Assembly: GCA_963777355.1 (NCBI GenBank)
Contig: CAVZQK010000022.1
Location: 186,001 to 250,000, forward strand
Direction of reading: 5' to 3'
DNA from: DATJHM01 sp963777355
Lineage (GTDB): Bacteria > Chloroflexota > Ktedonobacteria > Ktedonobacterales > Ktedonobacteraceae
Length of the DNA stretch: 64,000 nt
The notes beneath the pieces are model-generated. The model was not told the origin of the DNA. It made no database searches and saw only the letters and a list, made by a program, of their open reading frames with translations. Positions within the stretch are counted from its first letter, which is position 1, and the number at the start of each line of letters is the position of its first letter. Both the position numbers and the translations under genes were made by a program. Positions 55,339 through 64,000 of the stretch are shown in pieces.

Positions 55339-56382
55339 ATGTCCATAGGAACAAATCAGGAGAGCTTGCCAGGAACGCAGGCCACGACTCCACCAGTCAA
55401 AAAGCGCGTCTTCTCCGGTATACAACCAACCGGGAATATTCACCTGGGCAACTATCTCGGCGCGATCCGTAACTGGGTTGCAAGCCAGGATCTTTACGAA
55501 AACATTTTCTGTATCGTCGATCTGCACGCGATTACTCTGCCAATTAAAGCGAAAGAACTGCATATCAATATACGGAAGCTGGCTGCGCTCTATCTGGCCT
55601 GCGGCCTCGATCCCCGCTATTGCAAACTCTTCGTACAATCGCATATACAGGAACATGCCGAGATGACCTGGATTCTCACCTGTTTCACGCCTATGGGCTG
55701 GCTCAATCGTATGACACAATTCAAGACGAAAGCTGGCGAGAATATGGATTCCGTTGGCACAGGGCTGTATTGCTATCCCATCTTGATGGCCTGCGATATT
55801 CTGCTCTATCAGACCCATTTTGTCCCCGTTGGTGATGACCAGCGCCAGCATGTTGAGATTACACGTGACCTGGCTCAACGTTTTAATAGCACCTATAAAC
55901 AACGTGTATTTACTCTACCAGAAGCGCATATCGGCGAGGTTGGTGCTCGTATTATGTCGCTTGACGATCCGACAAAGAAGATGAGCAAGAGCGATCCCGA
56001 TCCACTCTCTCGCATCAATCTACTGGATGACGCAAAGACGATCAAGCAAAAGATCGCGCGCGCCACCACTGATTCCGAGCGATTGATCGCATTTGATCCA
56101 CAACGCCCTGGCATTACAAATTTGCTTACCATTTATCAGATGCTTACCGGTCAAACACAAGAGGAAATTGAAGCCGATTTTGCAGGCAAAGGCTATGGCG
56201 ATCTCAAAGCGGCGTTGACAGATCGTCTGGTAGAAACCTTAACGCCGATTCAGCAGAGCTACAATGAATATATGAACGATCTACCAACACTTGAAGCGAT
56301 TCTGAAGCAGGGAGCCGACGAACTTCGTCCGCTTGCGGTTTCGACACTCAACCGCGTCAAAAATGTGGTAGGTCTGGGCTAA
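55339..56382 (+). CDS. trpS: Tryptophanyl-tRNA synthetase
   Basis: 347 aa, class I synthetase. GNIHLGNYLGAI is the HIGH region, PVGDDQRQHVEITRDLAQRFN the middle, and KKMSKS the KMSKS loop. Charges tRNA-Trp, the T-box ligand, so the leader balances synthetase and pathway together. ATG 55339 follows ACAGGAG; an upstream ATG at 55309 is inside the attenuator's downstream region and less likely. First gene of the operon. Confidence 0.95.
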   Translation: MSIGTNQESLPGTQATTPPVKKRVFSGIQPTGNIHLGNYLGAIRNWVASQDLYENIFCIVDLHAITLPIKAKELHINIRKLAALYLACGLDPRYCKLFVQSHIQEHAEMTWILTCFTPMGWLNRMTQFKTKAGENMDSVGTGLYCYPILMACDILLYQTHFVPVGDDQRQHVEITRDLAQRFNSTYKQRVFTLPEAHIGEVGARIMSLDDPTKKMSKSDPDPLSRINLLDDAKTIKQKIARATTDSERLIAFDPQRPGITNLLTIYQMLTGQTQEEIEADFAGKGYGDLKAALTDRLVETLTPIQQSYNEYMNDLPTLEAILKQGADELRPLAVSTLNRVKNVVGLG

Positions 56383-56441
56383 GCGGCTGTAGGAGATTAC
56401 ACTCCCCTCCGCTCTCATTTTCTGAGGCAGGTAATTCGTCT

Positions 56442-58064
56442 ATGTTTCATCCAACATTTGAAGAGATCTCTCAGCTACGCAGCGCAGAACTGAAAAAATC
56501 CGCTCAAGAGGGGGCAGATACACGCCGCCCTCTTCTGCCATTCTATTGCGATATTCTGGCTGATATGGAGACACCCGTTTCAGCCTATTGCAAGACGGCA
56601 CAGAGCTCCTATAGCTTTTTGCTGGAGAGCGTTTCTGGTGGCGTCAATATTGCGCGATACTCGTTTATTGGGATCGATCCTTACCTGGTAATGATTCAGC
56701 GAGGCGATACAATGACGCTCTTCCATATGTCTGCTGGAGAGACTCCTTCTGCATCTTTTACACGCAGAGAAGAGATCCCTTGCCACGATCCTCTCTCACT
56801 GATTGAGGCTGAATTAAATCAATTTCGTCTGACTACGCCACCTGAGCAAGCTCAAGATGAGCTCCCGCAGTTTTTTGGCGGTGCGGTTGGCTATCTCTCT
56901 TATGACACTGTCACACGCTTTGAACGGCTCCCGCTCCCGCCAGAGAACGAACTGGCTCTGCCCCTGGCTGTCTTTTGTTTTACGGAAACGGTCTTGATTT
57001 TCGACCACGTGAAACATCGCGTCCGTGCGGTGACACATCTCCATCTTGATGCTCCAGATCTTGCAGCAGAATACCAGCGAGGGCAGGCAATCCTGCACAA
57101 TGTACAGGAGCGTCTGAATCAGACTGTCTCTTTTCCAGAAGAGCCAATACCTACCCATGATAAGCAAGCGCTACAAGTACAATCCAATCGTACACAGCCT
57201 GAATTTGAGGAGATGGTTCGTCGCTCTATCGAATATATTAAAGCAGGCGATGTCTTTCAGGTCGTACCTTCTCTCCGTCTGAGCCGCCAGGTCAATGCAG
57301 CCCCCTTTACGGTCTATCGGGCTCTGCGGGCGGTCAATCCCTCGCCTTATATGTTCTATCTGCACATGGATGATTTTCATATCATTGGCGCTTCGCCTGA
57401 ACTGTTAGTTCGCTTTGAAGAGGCAGAGGTAACGATCCGTCCCATTGCGGGCACGCGTCCACGTGGGGAGAATCGTCAGGCCGATCAGCGCCTGGCAGAA
57501 GAGCTACAGCAAGATCCCAAAGAACGCGCAGAGCATGTAATGCTGGTTGACCTTGCACGCAACGATGTTGGACGCGTCTGTATACCCGGTACGATTACGA
57601 TCAGTGACTTCATGGATATCGAACGCTACTCACATGTGATGCATCTGGTAACAAACGTCGCTGGTCAGTTGCGCCCGGATGCAACGCCCTTTGATGCCCT
57701 ACGCTCTGGTTTTCCTGCTGGAACAGTCTCAGGAGCTCCCAAAATTCGGGCAATGGAGATCATCAGCGAGCTAGAAGGTGAACAACGCGGAGTCTACGCT
57801 GGTGCAGTAGGCTATATCAGCCATACAGGCAATCAGGAAACAGCTATTGCGCTACGGACGATGGTCATGAAAGATGGACGTGCCTATATTCAGGCGGGCT
57901 GTGGAGTCGTTGCCGATTCGGTACCAGCTACGGAATATCAGGAATGTTTGAATAAGGCGCGAGCACTCTTGCGGGCCCTCGATGAGGCCGAGCAGATTGC
58001 CGCAAACAGTCTTCAGCCCCCTGCCAACGTCCCGCTTCCGCTCTCGGCTGGAAAGGGGAAATAA
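56442..58064 (+). CDS. trpE: Anthranilate synthase component I
   Basis: 540 aa. Makes anthranilate from chorismate with TrpG. The N-terminal LLES motif (YSFLLESVSGG) marks the Trp feedback site. The C-terminal part has DVFQVVPSLRLSRQ, RPIAGTRPRG, ARNDVGRV and FPAGTVSGAPKIRAMEII, the active-site motifs. ATG 56442 with GAGGCAGG. TrpG starts two bases after its stop. Confidence 0.96.
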   Translation: MFHPTFEEISQLRSAELKKSAQEGADTRRPLLPFYCDILADMETPVSAYCKTAQSSYSFLLESVSGGVNIARYSFIGIDPYLVMIQRGDTMTLFHMSAGETPSASFTRREEIPCHDPLSLIEAELNQFRLTTPPEQAQDELPQFFGGAVGYLSYDTVTRFERLPLPPENELALPLAVFCFTETVLIFDHVKHRVRAVTHLHLDAPDLAAEYQRGQAILHNVQERLNQTVSFPEEPIPTHDKQALQVQSNRTQPEFEEMVRRSIEYIKAGDVFQVVPSLRLSRQVNAAPFTVYRALRAVNPSPYMFYLHMDDFHIIGASPELLVRFEEAEVTIRPIAGTRPRGENRQADQRLAEELQQDPKERAEHVMLVDLARNDVGRVCIPGTITISDFMDIERYSHVMHLVTNVAGQLRPDATPFDALRSGFPAGTVSGAPKIRAMEIISELEGEQRGVYAGAVGYISHTGNQETAIALRTMVMKDGRAYIQAGCGVVADSVPATEYQECLNKARALLRALDEAEQIAANSLQPPANVPLPLSAGKGK

Positions 58065-58065
58065 G

Positions 58066-58629
58066 ATGCTCTTACTGATCGATAACTACGACAGCTTTAC
58101 TTACAATCTCTACCAGTATCTCGCCGAACTTGGTGCCGAGGTAGTAGTTCGCCGCAACGACCAGATCACGCTAGATGAGATCGAGACGATGCAACCAGCA
58201 CAGATTGTCGTCTCTCCTGGCCCGTGTACTCCTAATGAGGCTGGTCTCTCCTGTGCAATTATCGAGACCTTTGGTCCACGCATCCCCTTGCTCGGAGTCT
58301 GCCTGGGCCATCAATCGCTTGGGCAGGTGTTTGGAGGACGTGTTGTGCGTGCACCAACGCCGATGCATGGCAAAACCTCTCTTATGTATCACCAGGGACA
58401 GGGGGTTTTCCGCAATCTTCCTCAGCCCTTTGAGGCAAATCGCTACCATAGCCTGATCGTTGAACGCGATAGCCTTCCGAATATTCTGGAGATTACCGCC
58501 GAGACGGATGATGGTCTCATTATGGGGCTACGCCATCGCTCTTTTCCAGTCGAAGGAGTTCAATTTCATCCTGAATCTATTATGACTCCTGTTGGGAAAG
58601 ATTTGTTGCGAAATTTTTTAGCACGTTAA
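58066..58629 (+). CDS. trpG: Anthranilate synthase glutamine amidotransferase
   Basis: 187 aa. Class I amidotransferase that feeds ammonia to TrpE. NYDSFTYNLYQYL, GVCLGHQSLG (nucleophile Cys) and VEGVQFHPESI (His/Glu) are complete. ATG 58066, the homology start, follows AAAGGGGAAATAAG. An upstream in-frame start at 57982 is inside trpE and is rejected. Confidence 0.96.
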   Translation: MLLLIDNYDSFTYNLYQYLAELGAEVVVRRNDQITLDEIETMQPAQIVVSPGPCTPNEAGLSCAIIETFGPRIPLLGVCLGHQSLGQVFGGRVVRAPTPMHGKTSLMYHQGQGVFRNLPQPFEANRYHSLIVERDSLPNILEITAETDDGLIMGLRHRSFPVEGVQFHPESIMTPVGKDLLRNFLAR

Positions 58630-58683
58630 CAGAATGCTACTGTTTTTTGATGTCCTTCCTACAAGAAGTGAGGAGCAGCGACA

Positions 58684-59734
58684 ATGATTCGTGAGGCTAT
58701 TATCCATGTTGCAGCCGGGGCAACGCTGGCTGAGGACGAAGCCGCAACCGTCATGGAAGAGATTATGAGCGGCAGCGCCTCCCCTTCCCAGATGGGTGCA
58801 TTTCTGACCGCACTGCGCTTACGCCCCGGTGGTGAAACGGTTGAAGAGATTACTGGCATGGCTCGTGTGATGCGCGATAAAGCCGTTCAGGTCCACCTGA
58901 ATGAAACGGTGGCGGCGCGTGCGCTTGATACCTGTGGCACGGGCGGCGATTCCTCTGGTACCTTTAATGTTTCTACAGGAGCTGGGATTCTTGCCGCTGC
59001 CGCAGGCGCAACGATAGCAAAACATGGTAATCGTTCGGCGACTAGCCGCTGCGGTAGTGCCGACGTATTAGAAGCCCTGGGCATTCGCATTGACCTCGGC
59101 GCAGAACAGGTTGCACGCTGCGTTCAGGAGGTTAGGCTTTGGCTTTATGTTCGCTCCAGCCTTTCATCCGGCAATGAAACATGTGGGTCCGACACGGCGG
59201 GAAATTGGGATTCGCACGGTCTTTAATATTCTTGGCCCATTAACCAATCCCGCACATACCCCCTATCAGATGCTGGGTGTGGCCGATGGTTCGCTTCTCC
59301 GTAAAATGGGAGAGGTACTACTGCATCTTGGCTGTCAGCACGCGCTGATTGTACATGGCGCAGACGGCATTGATGAGTGCTCTCTTAGCGCACCAACACA
59401 TATATGCGAAGTTCGACGAGGAGAACCACTGCGTGAATATACGATTACACCTGAAGAGGTAGGACTCACGCGTATCAGTGACCGTCAGCTTGTGCAAGGG
59501 GGTGATCCAGAACAGAACGCGCATATGCTTCGCGAGCTACTCGCCACTGATAGCCATACTCCAGCCTCGCAGATGCTCTGCTTGAACGCAGGAACCGCGC
59601 TACTGGCAAGCGAAATGGTCTCTTCTCTAAAAGAGGGGATTCAGCTTGCACGTGAAACGCTGCAAAATGGCAAAGCAAAAAGCAAGTTAGCTGAGGTGGC
59701 GGCCTGTTCTCAAGCGATAAGTGCCCATCATTAA
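58684..59734 (+). CDS. trpD: Anthranilate phosphoribosyltransferase, frame-shifted
   Basis: Transfers phosphoribose to anthranilate. LDTCGTGGDSSGTFNVST and AKHGNRSATSRCGSADVLEALG are PRPP- and anthranilate-binding motifs in the first frame. GFGFMFAPAFHPAMKHVGPTR and NILGPLTNPA are in the second. A single extra base at about 59134 (GTT-A-GGC) breaks the reading; without it the protein is about 349 aa, the normal size. In an otherwise intact operon this is most likely a sequencing error. Confidence 0.93.
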
Positions 59735-59801
59735 TCTTGAAAATAGTCTGAAAATGCGTAAAAATATTCTGCCAGGGTTAGGAAGTTTGAGCAGGTAATC
59801 T

Positions 59802-61229
59802 ATGTTTCTTGAACGTATCGTCACACAAACACGTGCTGACCTGGATCAGCGTAAATGCGAGATCCCTCTAGAGGAACTGCAACACCGTGCAGCAGCGCAA
59901 GCGCCTCCACGGGACGTGATTGCGGCTTTTGCGCCGCGTTCACACGTCCATCTTATTGCAGAAGTCAAACGTGCCTCGCCCTCGAAGGGCTTACTGGCAC
60001 CAGATCTTGATCCAGTTGCCACCGCACGTCTCTATGAAGCCAATGGTGCGGCTGTAATTTCTGTATTAACAGAGCCGCACTTCTTTCTTGGCTCGCCTGA
60101 GTATTTGACGGCGATTAAACAGGCGGTTCAAGTGCCCGTTTTGCGCAAAGATTTTATTATCGATCCCTACCAGGTCTACGAGGCCCGCGCCTGGGGAGCT
60201 GATGCCCTTCTGCTCATCTGTGCCATTCTCGATGATAGGCAATTGCGGCAGCTTCTCGCGCTAGCTCACGAGCTTCAGATGCGCTGCCTGGTTGAGGTTC
60301 ATAATCGCGAGGAGGCCGAGCGAGCAGTTACCGCCGGTGCCCAGATTATAGGTGTCAATAGCCGTGATTTAGTGACCTTTCAAATGAATCCATATCTGCT
60401 GCGCGAACTTCGCCCGCTGATTCCTGCGGACCGGATTGTGATTGCTGAAAGCGGCATCCATAGCGCCGCCGACGCTCGCCGTCTCGCTCGCTACGACGTT
60501 CAGGCAATGCTCGTCGGCGAATCGCTGGTGGTCTCGCCCGATATTTCGGCTCAGATCCAAAAGCTCTTACATGCAGCAAATGAGCATACACAAATTAAAA
60601 TCTGCGGCCTGCGCACTACCGAACATATTACTACAGCGGTTGAGTCTGGAGCCGACATGCTGGGTTTGATCTTTTATGAACCCAGCCACCGCTATATCAC
60701 ACCAGAACAAGTTCAGGATCTGGTGCAGACAAATACGAGTCTGAGTGAGCCGGCTCCCGGTAAGAGCACACCCGATCTTGTCGGTGTATTTGTCAATAAA
60801 GAGAGCGATTTTATCAACGCGGTAATTGATCAGGCGGGCTTGCATTTTGTTCAACTTCATGGCACAGAGTCGCCAGAGAAATTACGCGAGATCAAGCGCC
60901 CGGTCATCAAAGCACTCCCCATCCAACAGGCATCTGATTTAGACCTGATTGAACGCTATAAAGCATATGCCTGGCGTCTGCTCCTGGATACGCCTACTCC
61001 CTCCTGGGGGGGAAGCGGACAAACCCATGATTGGCAACTCACCAGCCAGGCCGCGCGCCAGGCACGTATTCTGCTCGCCGGAGGTCTGACCTCTGACAAT
61101 GTCGTGGAGGCACTGCGCCTGGTTCGTCCCTGGGGAGTAGATGTGAGTAGCGGCGTAGAGACAAATAAACAGAAAGATAGCAGCAAAATTCAAGCTTTTA
61201 TTCAACAAATTCGTCAGTTTGAGGGCTAG
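59802..61229 (+). CDS. trpC: Fused indole-3-glycerol phosphate synthase / phosphoribosylanthranilate isomerase
   Basis: 475 aa, two TIM barrels. TrpC (about 1-258): LIAEVKRASPSKG, VLRKDFIIDPYQVYEARAWGAD, IGVNSRDL, and IVIAESGIHS. TrpF (about 265-475): IKICGLRT, GLIFYEPSHRYI, VGVFVNKE and ILLAGGLTSDNV. The order TrpC-TrpF is the same as in enteric fusions. The TrpF part has the catalytic Cys (KICG) and Asp (LLLDT). Both steps are next to each other in the pathway. Confidence 0.94.
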   Translation: MFLERIVTQTRADLDQRKCEIPLEELQHRAAAQAPPRDVIAAFAPRSHVHLIAEVKRASPSKGLLAPDLDPVATARLYEANGAAVISVLTEPHFFLGSPEYLTAIKQAVQVPVLRKDFIIDPYQVYEARAWGADALLLICAILDDRQLRQLLALAHELQMRCLVEVHNREEAERAVTAGAQIIGVNSRDLVTFQMNPYLLRELRPLIPADRIVIAESGIHSAADARRLARYDVQAMLVGESLVVSPDISAQIQKLLHAANEHTQIKICGLRTTEHITTAVESGADMLGLIFYEPSHRYITPEQVQDLVQTNTSLSEPAPGKSTPDLVGVFVNKESDFINAVIDQAGLHFVQLHGTESPEKLREIKRPVIKALPIQQASDLDLIERYKAYAWRLLLDTPTPSWGGSGQTHDWQLTSQAARQARILLAGGLTSDNVVEALRLVRPWGVDVSSGVETNKQKDSSKIQAFIQQIRQFEG

Positions 61230-61285
61230 ACTACGCACTTGTTTACAAAAGTCTTCTAGTCAGATAACAGGAAGAGATAAAACCC

Positions 61286-62542
61286 ATGCAACATATGCAA
61301 CAGGAACAGGTCCAATCGAGTAAACAACAAAGTTATCAGCATCAGCTTTATCCAGATGCCCAGGGACGCTTCGGAGACTTTGGCGGCAAGTTCGTCCCCG
61401 AAAGTCTGATGGTGGCCCTTGCTGAGTTAGAGGCAGCCTATGAGGAAGCCAGAGTCGATCCCCAATTCCAAATGGAGTTAGAATATCAGCTTCGTAGCTT
61501 CGCCGGGCGCGAAACGCCTCTACACTACGTCCCTCGTTTCTCACAATTAATTGGTCCAGAGGTCAAAGTCTATCTCAAACGCGAGGATCTGGCCCATACG
61601 GGTGCTCACAAAATTAACAACGCCCTCGGTCAGGGCCTGCTGGCAAAACGTATGGGCAAACAGCGTATTATTGCCGAGACAGGGGCTGGTCAACATGGAG
61701 TCGCCACGGCCACCGTCTGCGCGATGCTTGGCCTCGACTGTATTATCTATATGGGCGAGACCGATATTCAACGCCAATCGCTCAATGTCTTTCGCATGAA
61801 GCTGCTGGGTGCCGAGGTACGCTCAGTCACCAGCGGTTCACAAACGCTAAAAGACGCAATTAACGAAGCAATCCGTGACTGGGTTACCAATGTAGAAACC
61901 ACCTTCTACCTCTTTGGCACCGCAGCGGGTCCACATCCCTACCCGCGCATAGTACGCGATTTTCAGGCGGTGATCGGCAGCGAAGCGCGTGCTCAAATTC
62001 TGCACCAGGAGGGACGTCTGCCAGATCAGATCTATGCTTGCGTTGGTGGCGGCAGCAATGCCATTGGCATTTTCTATCCTTTTGCGGACTCCCCTCTGGT
62101 TCAGCTTATCGGAGTAGAGGCGGGTGGAAGCGGTTTAGATACTGGTATGCACGCGGCCACGCTCTCTGCTGGCAAGCCGGGAGTCCTACATGGCACATTG
62201 AGCTATCTTCTACAAAACGAGGATGGCCAGGTACTGGACACTCATAGTATCTCTGCCGGTCTTGACTATCCCGGTGTTGGCCCTGAACATAGCTATATGA
62301 AAGATACAGGTCGAGCCAGCTATGTCTACGCTACCGATGAGACTGCACTCCGTGGCTTGCAAGTTTTGAGTCGCACCGAAGGAATCATTCCCGCGCTAGA
62401 GTCCTCTCACGCCATTGGGTACCTGCTTGAACAGGGAGAACAGGGAACTATTCCCGCTGGCTCTCTAATTATCCTGAATCTGTCAGGGCGTGGTGATAAA
62501 GATATGTTATCCGTCGCAAAAGCATTGGATGTGCGTTTGTAG
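61286..62542 (+). CDS. trpB: Tryptophan synthase beta subunit
   Basis: 418 aa. PLP enzyme joining indole and serine. FGGKFVPESLMVALAELE at the start, HTGAHKINNALGQ with the Schiff-base Lys (about residue 108), GAGQHGVATATVCAM, GGGSNAIG (phosphate-binding), and LSGRGDKDM near the end. This is the TrpB1 type that works with TrpA. ATG 61286. Confidence 0.96.
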   Translation: MQHMQQEQVQSSKQQSYQHQLYPDAQGRFGDFGGKFVPESLMVALAELEAAYEEARVDPQFQMELEYQLRSFAGRETPLHYVPRFSQLIGPEVKVYLKREDLAHTGAHKINNALGQGLLAKRMGKQRIIAETGAGQHGVATATVCAMLGLDCIIYMGETDIQRQSLNVFRMKLLGAEVRSVTSGSQTLKDAINEAIRDWVTNVETTFYLFGTAAGPHPYPRIVRDFQAVIGSEARAQILHQEGRLPDQIYACVGGGSNAIGIFYPFADSPLVQLIGVEAGGSGLDTGMHAATLSAGKPGVLHGTLSYLLQNEDGQVLDTHSISAGLDYPGVGPEHSYMKDTGRASYVYATDETALRGLQVLSRTEGIIPALESSHAIGYLLEQGEQGTIPAGSLIILNLSGRGDKDMLSVAKALDVRL

Positions 62543-62554
62543 GGAGAGTATGTA

Positions 62555-63271
62555 TTGAGTACATTTCAGTATGAGCCGGAACTTCTTGTCCGTTATCCCA
62601 CTATTGTAGGCGGAGTTATTCTGGCTCACGATATACACAATGGCCCAACCTCGGCAGAGCTACGAGAAGCTTATCTTACTGAACAACGCCAGGTCTTAGA
62701 GCGTATTGGGCAGACGCCACTGAGCCAGTTACCGTCTCTGGCCGCCTGGCGTACGGCCTTTCGCGGATTTGGTGTCGATCCCACCCAATATCGCAGTGCG
62801 GCAGAAGCGCTGCTACGCCGCCTGACGAAAAAAGGGGATATTCCCTGTATCAACCAGCTGGTCGATATCGGAAACTTAATCAGCATTCGCTATGCTCTTC
62901 CAGTCTCGGTAATTGATACTCGCGCCATCCAGGGTGCCTTGACAGCACGTTTCGCGACTGGAGAGGAGCGCTACACCGTTCTTGGTAAGAGCGAGGTAGA
63001 CCATCCAGAACGCGGCGAAGTAATCTTTGTTGATGACAGCGACCTCGTTTTCACAAGGCGCTGGTGCTGGCGTCAAAGCGAGGACAGCGCCGCTCAAAAC
63101 GATACTACCAGTATTATTGTCACAATTGAAGCGCTCCATATGCATGGAGAACAAGAGGTCACTGCTGCTCTCTATGAGATGCAAGCGCTGCTGCAAACAT
63201 ATGCAGGCGGCACATATCTCACACATATACTAGACGCCAAAGATTCAATTTTGTCAGATAAAACAATGTAA
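62555..63271 (+). CDS. B3/4-domain protein (PheRS beta editing-like)
   Basis: 238 aa. WRTAFRGFGVDPTQYRSAAEALLRRL and INQLVDIGNLISIRYALPVSVID are characteristic of the B3/B4 domain of PheRS beta and its stand-alone homologues, which bind or clear mis-charged tRNA or free amino acids. TTG start at 62555 with GGGAGAG before it. It lies between trpB and trpA with short gaps, so it is co-transcribed. A quality-control role linked to tryptophan is plausible but unproven. Confidence 0.88.
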   Translation: MSTFQYEPELLVRYPTIVGGVILAHDIHNGPTSAELREAYLTEQRQVLERIGQTPLSQLPSLAAWRTAFRGFGVDPTQYRSAAEALLRRLTKKGDIPCINQLVDIGNLISIRYALPVSVIDTRAIQGALTARFATGEERYTVLGKSEVDHPERGEVIFVDDSDLVFTRRWCWRQSEDSAAQNDTTSIIVTIEALHMHGEQEVTAALYEMQALLQTYAGGTYLTHILDAKDSILSDKTM

Positions 63272-63300
63272 GACCACCAGGAAAAAACCAGGAGAAACTG

Positions 63301-64000
63301 ATGCAAACGACGAATGAGAGCGCGACACCACAAGCAGTGGAGAACATTCCTGCCCAACGCATCTCCCAGGCCTTTCTACGCGCAGGTCAGGAAAGACGCA
63401 TTGCCTTGATTCCTTATATTATGAGCGGCTTTCCCTCAGCAGAACAGAGCGTAAAGCTGGTCCTGGCCGCAGTCAAAGGGGGTGCGGATATCATTGAATT
63501 AGGGATGCCATTCAGTGATCCCCTTGCCGATGGCGCAACTATTCAGCACGCCGGGCAGATAGCTCTTGAGCGAGGTATGACGATCAATGGCTGTATGGAA
63601 GTCGCACGCCAGATCTCTACGCAGACGAGCAGTACCTCTGATTTTGATGGGATATTATAATCCAGTGCTGGCCTACGGTATACAGCGTTTTTGCCAAACG
63701 GCTCGCCAGAGCGGTATCTGTGGCCTGATCATCCCTGACCTTCCTCCAGAGGAGGCTGAACCGCTACGAACGGCGGCAAAACAGCAGGGACTATCCCTCA
63801 TCTTTCTCATTCCGCCGACAACACCAGATACGCGTATTGCCCACATTGTTGAGCTAGCAGAAGAAAGCGCCGGGGGATTTGTTTATTGCGTCTCACTCAA
63901 CGGGGTTACAGGAGCCAGAAAAGAATTGCCACCGCATCTTCATGAATTTATTCAGCGCGTGCGTTTTTATACCCAGCCTCGAAACATCCCTATCGCCATT
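63301..64000 (+). CDS. trpA: Tryptophan synthase alpha subunit, frame-shifted and cut by the window end
   Basis: Cleaves indole-3-glycerol phosphate to indole for TrpB. ALIPYIMSGFPSAEQS and DIIELGMPFSDPLADGATIQ (catalytic Glu/Asp) are in the first frame. After a base shift near 63636 the second frame gives LMGYYNPVLAYG, LIIPDLPPEEAEPL and FVYCVSLNGVTGAR, and continues off the end. ATG 63301 has CAGGAGAAACTG. Complete operon gene with a likely sequencing indel. Confidence 0.93.

Overview
The window looks like a chromosomal segment of a Ktedonobacteria-type member of the Chloroflexota (inference). Pointers are bacterial coenzyme F420 genes, an F420-type reductase, a T-box-controlled trp operon, collagen-like PadR architecture, many lineage-type membrane or coiled-coil hypotheticals and a tail-anchored Ser/Thr kinase. 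There is no rRNA, recognisable tRNA, CRISPR array, prophage or complete insertion sequence. Most of the window is ordinary core genome.

Layout. 1-2.4 kb: F420 maturation (end of cofE, FbiB-like nitroreductase, cofD, cofC). 2.4-6.5 kb: glnA, moaA and a small HTH gene. 6.6-13.7 kb: accessory genes, a MITE-like inverted-repeat element, and a stand-alone AICAR transformylase behind a ZTP riboswitch. 13.7-17.5 kb: smc. 17.5-21.3 kb: an MFS exporter with an array of dyad operators, a universal stress protein and an ArsB/SLC13-type transporter. 21.4-24.7 kb: the most interesting region, with a formyltransferase-like gene divergent from yggX-like, radical SAM and ybaK genes. The radical SAM frame runs through a TGA into Ala-Glu-Pro, giving a Cys-Sec-Ala-Glu-Pro tail, so the TGA is most likely selenocysteine. 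24.8-45 kb: hydrolases, a 70-bp tandem repeat that supplies a promoter -35 box, a polysaccharide deacetylase, RluA, PAC2, a CoA-binding protein, cytoplasmic HtrA, purU and a PLD protein. 44.9-49.4 kb: a kinase lacking its catalytic Asp and an orphan Eco57I-like methyltransferase. 49.6-54.7 kb: self-regulated PadR, O-antigen ligase, DtxR and a LysM-transglycosylase. 54.9-64 kb: promoter, Trp T-box, then trpS-E-G-D-CF-B-(B3/4 protein)-A, running off the end.

Quality caveat: eight genes, including glnA, smc, trpD and trpA, are each broken by a net shift that one or two single-base indels would explain, several in homopolymers. In essential or operon genes this looks like sequencing error rather than decay, so I annotate them as one interrupted CDS each.

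How the parts work together: F420 genes (start) and an F420-type reductase (29 kb) form a cofactor/user set. ZTP-controlled purH and purU belong to one-carbon/purine metabolism. The trp operon is a complete Trp-tRNA-controlled biosynthetic unit. All family calls come from motif reading; no searches were run.
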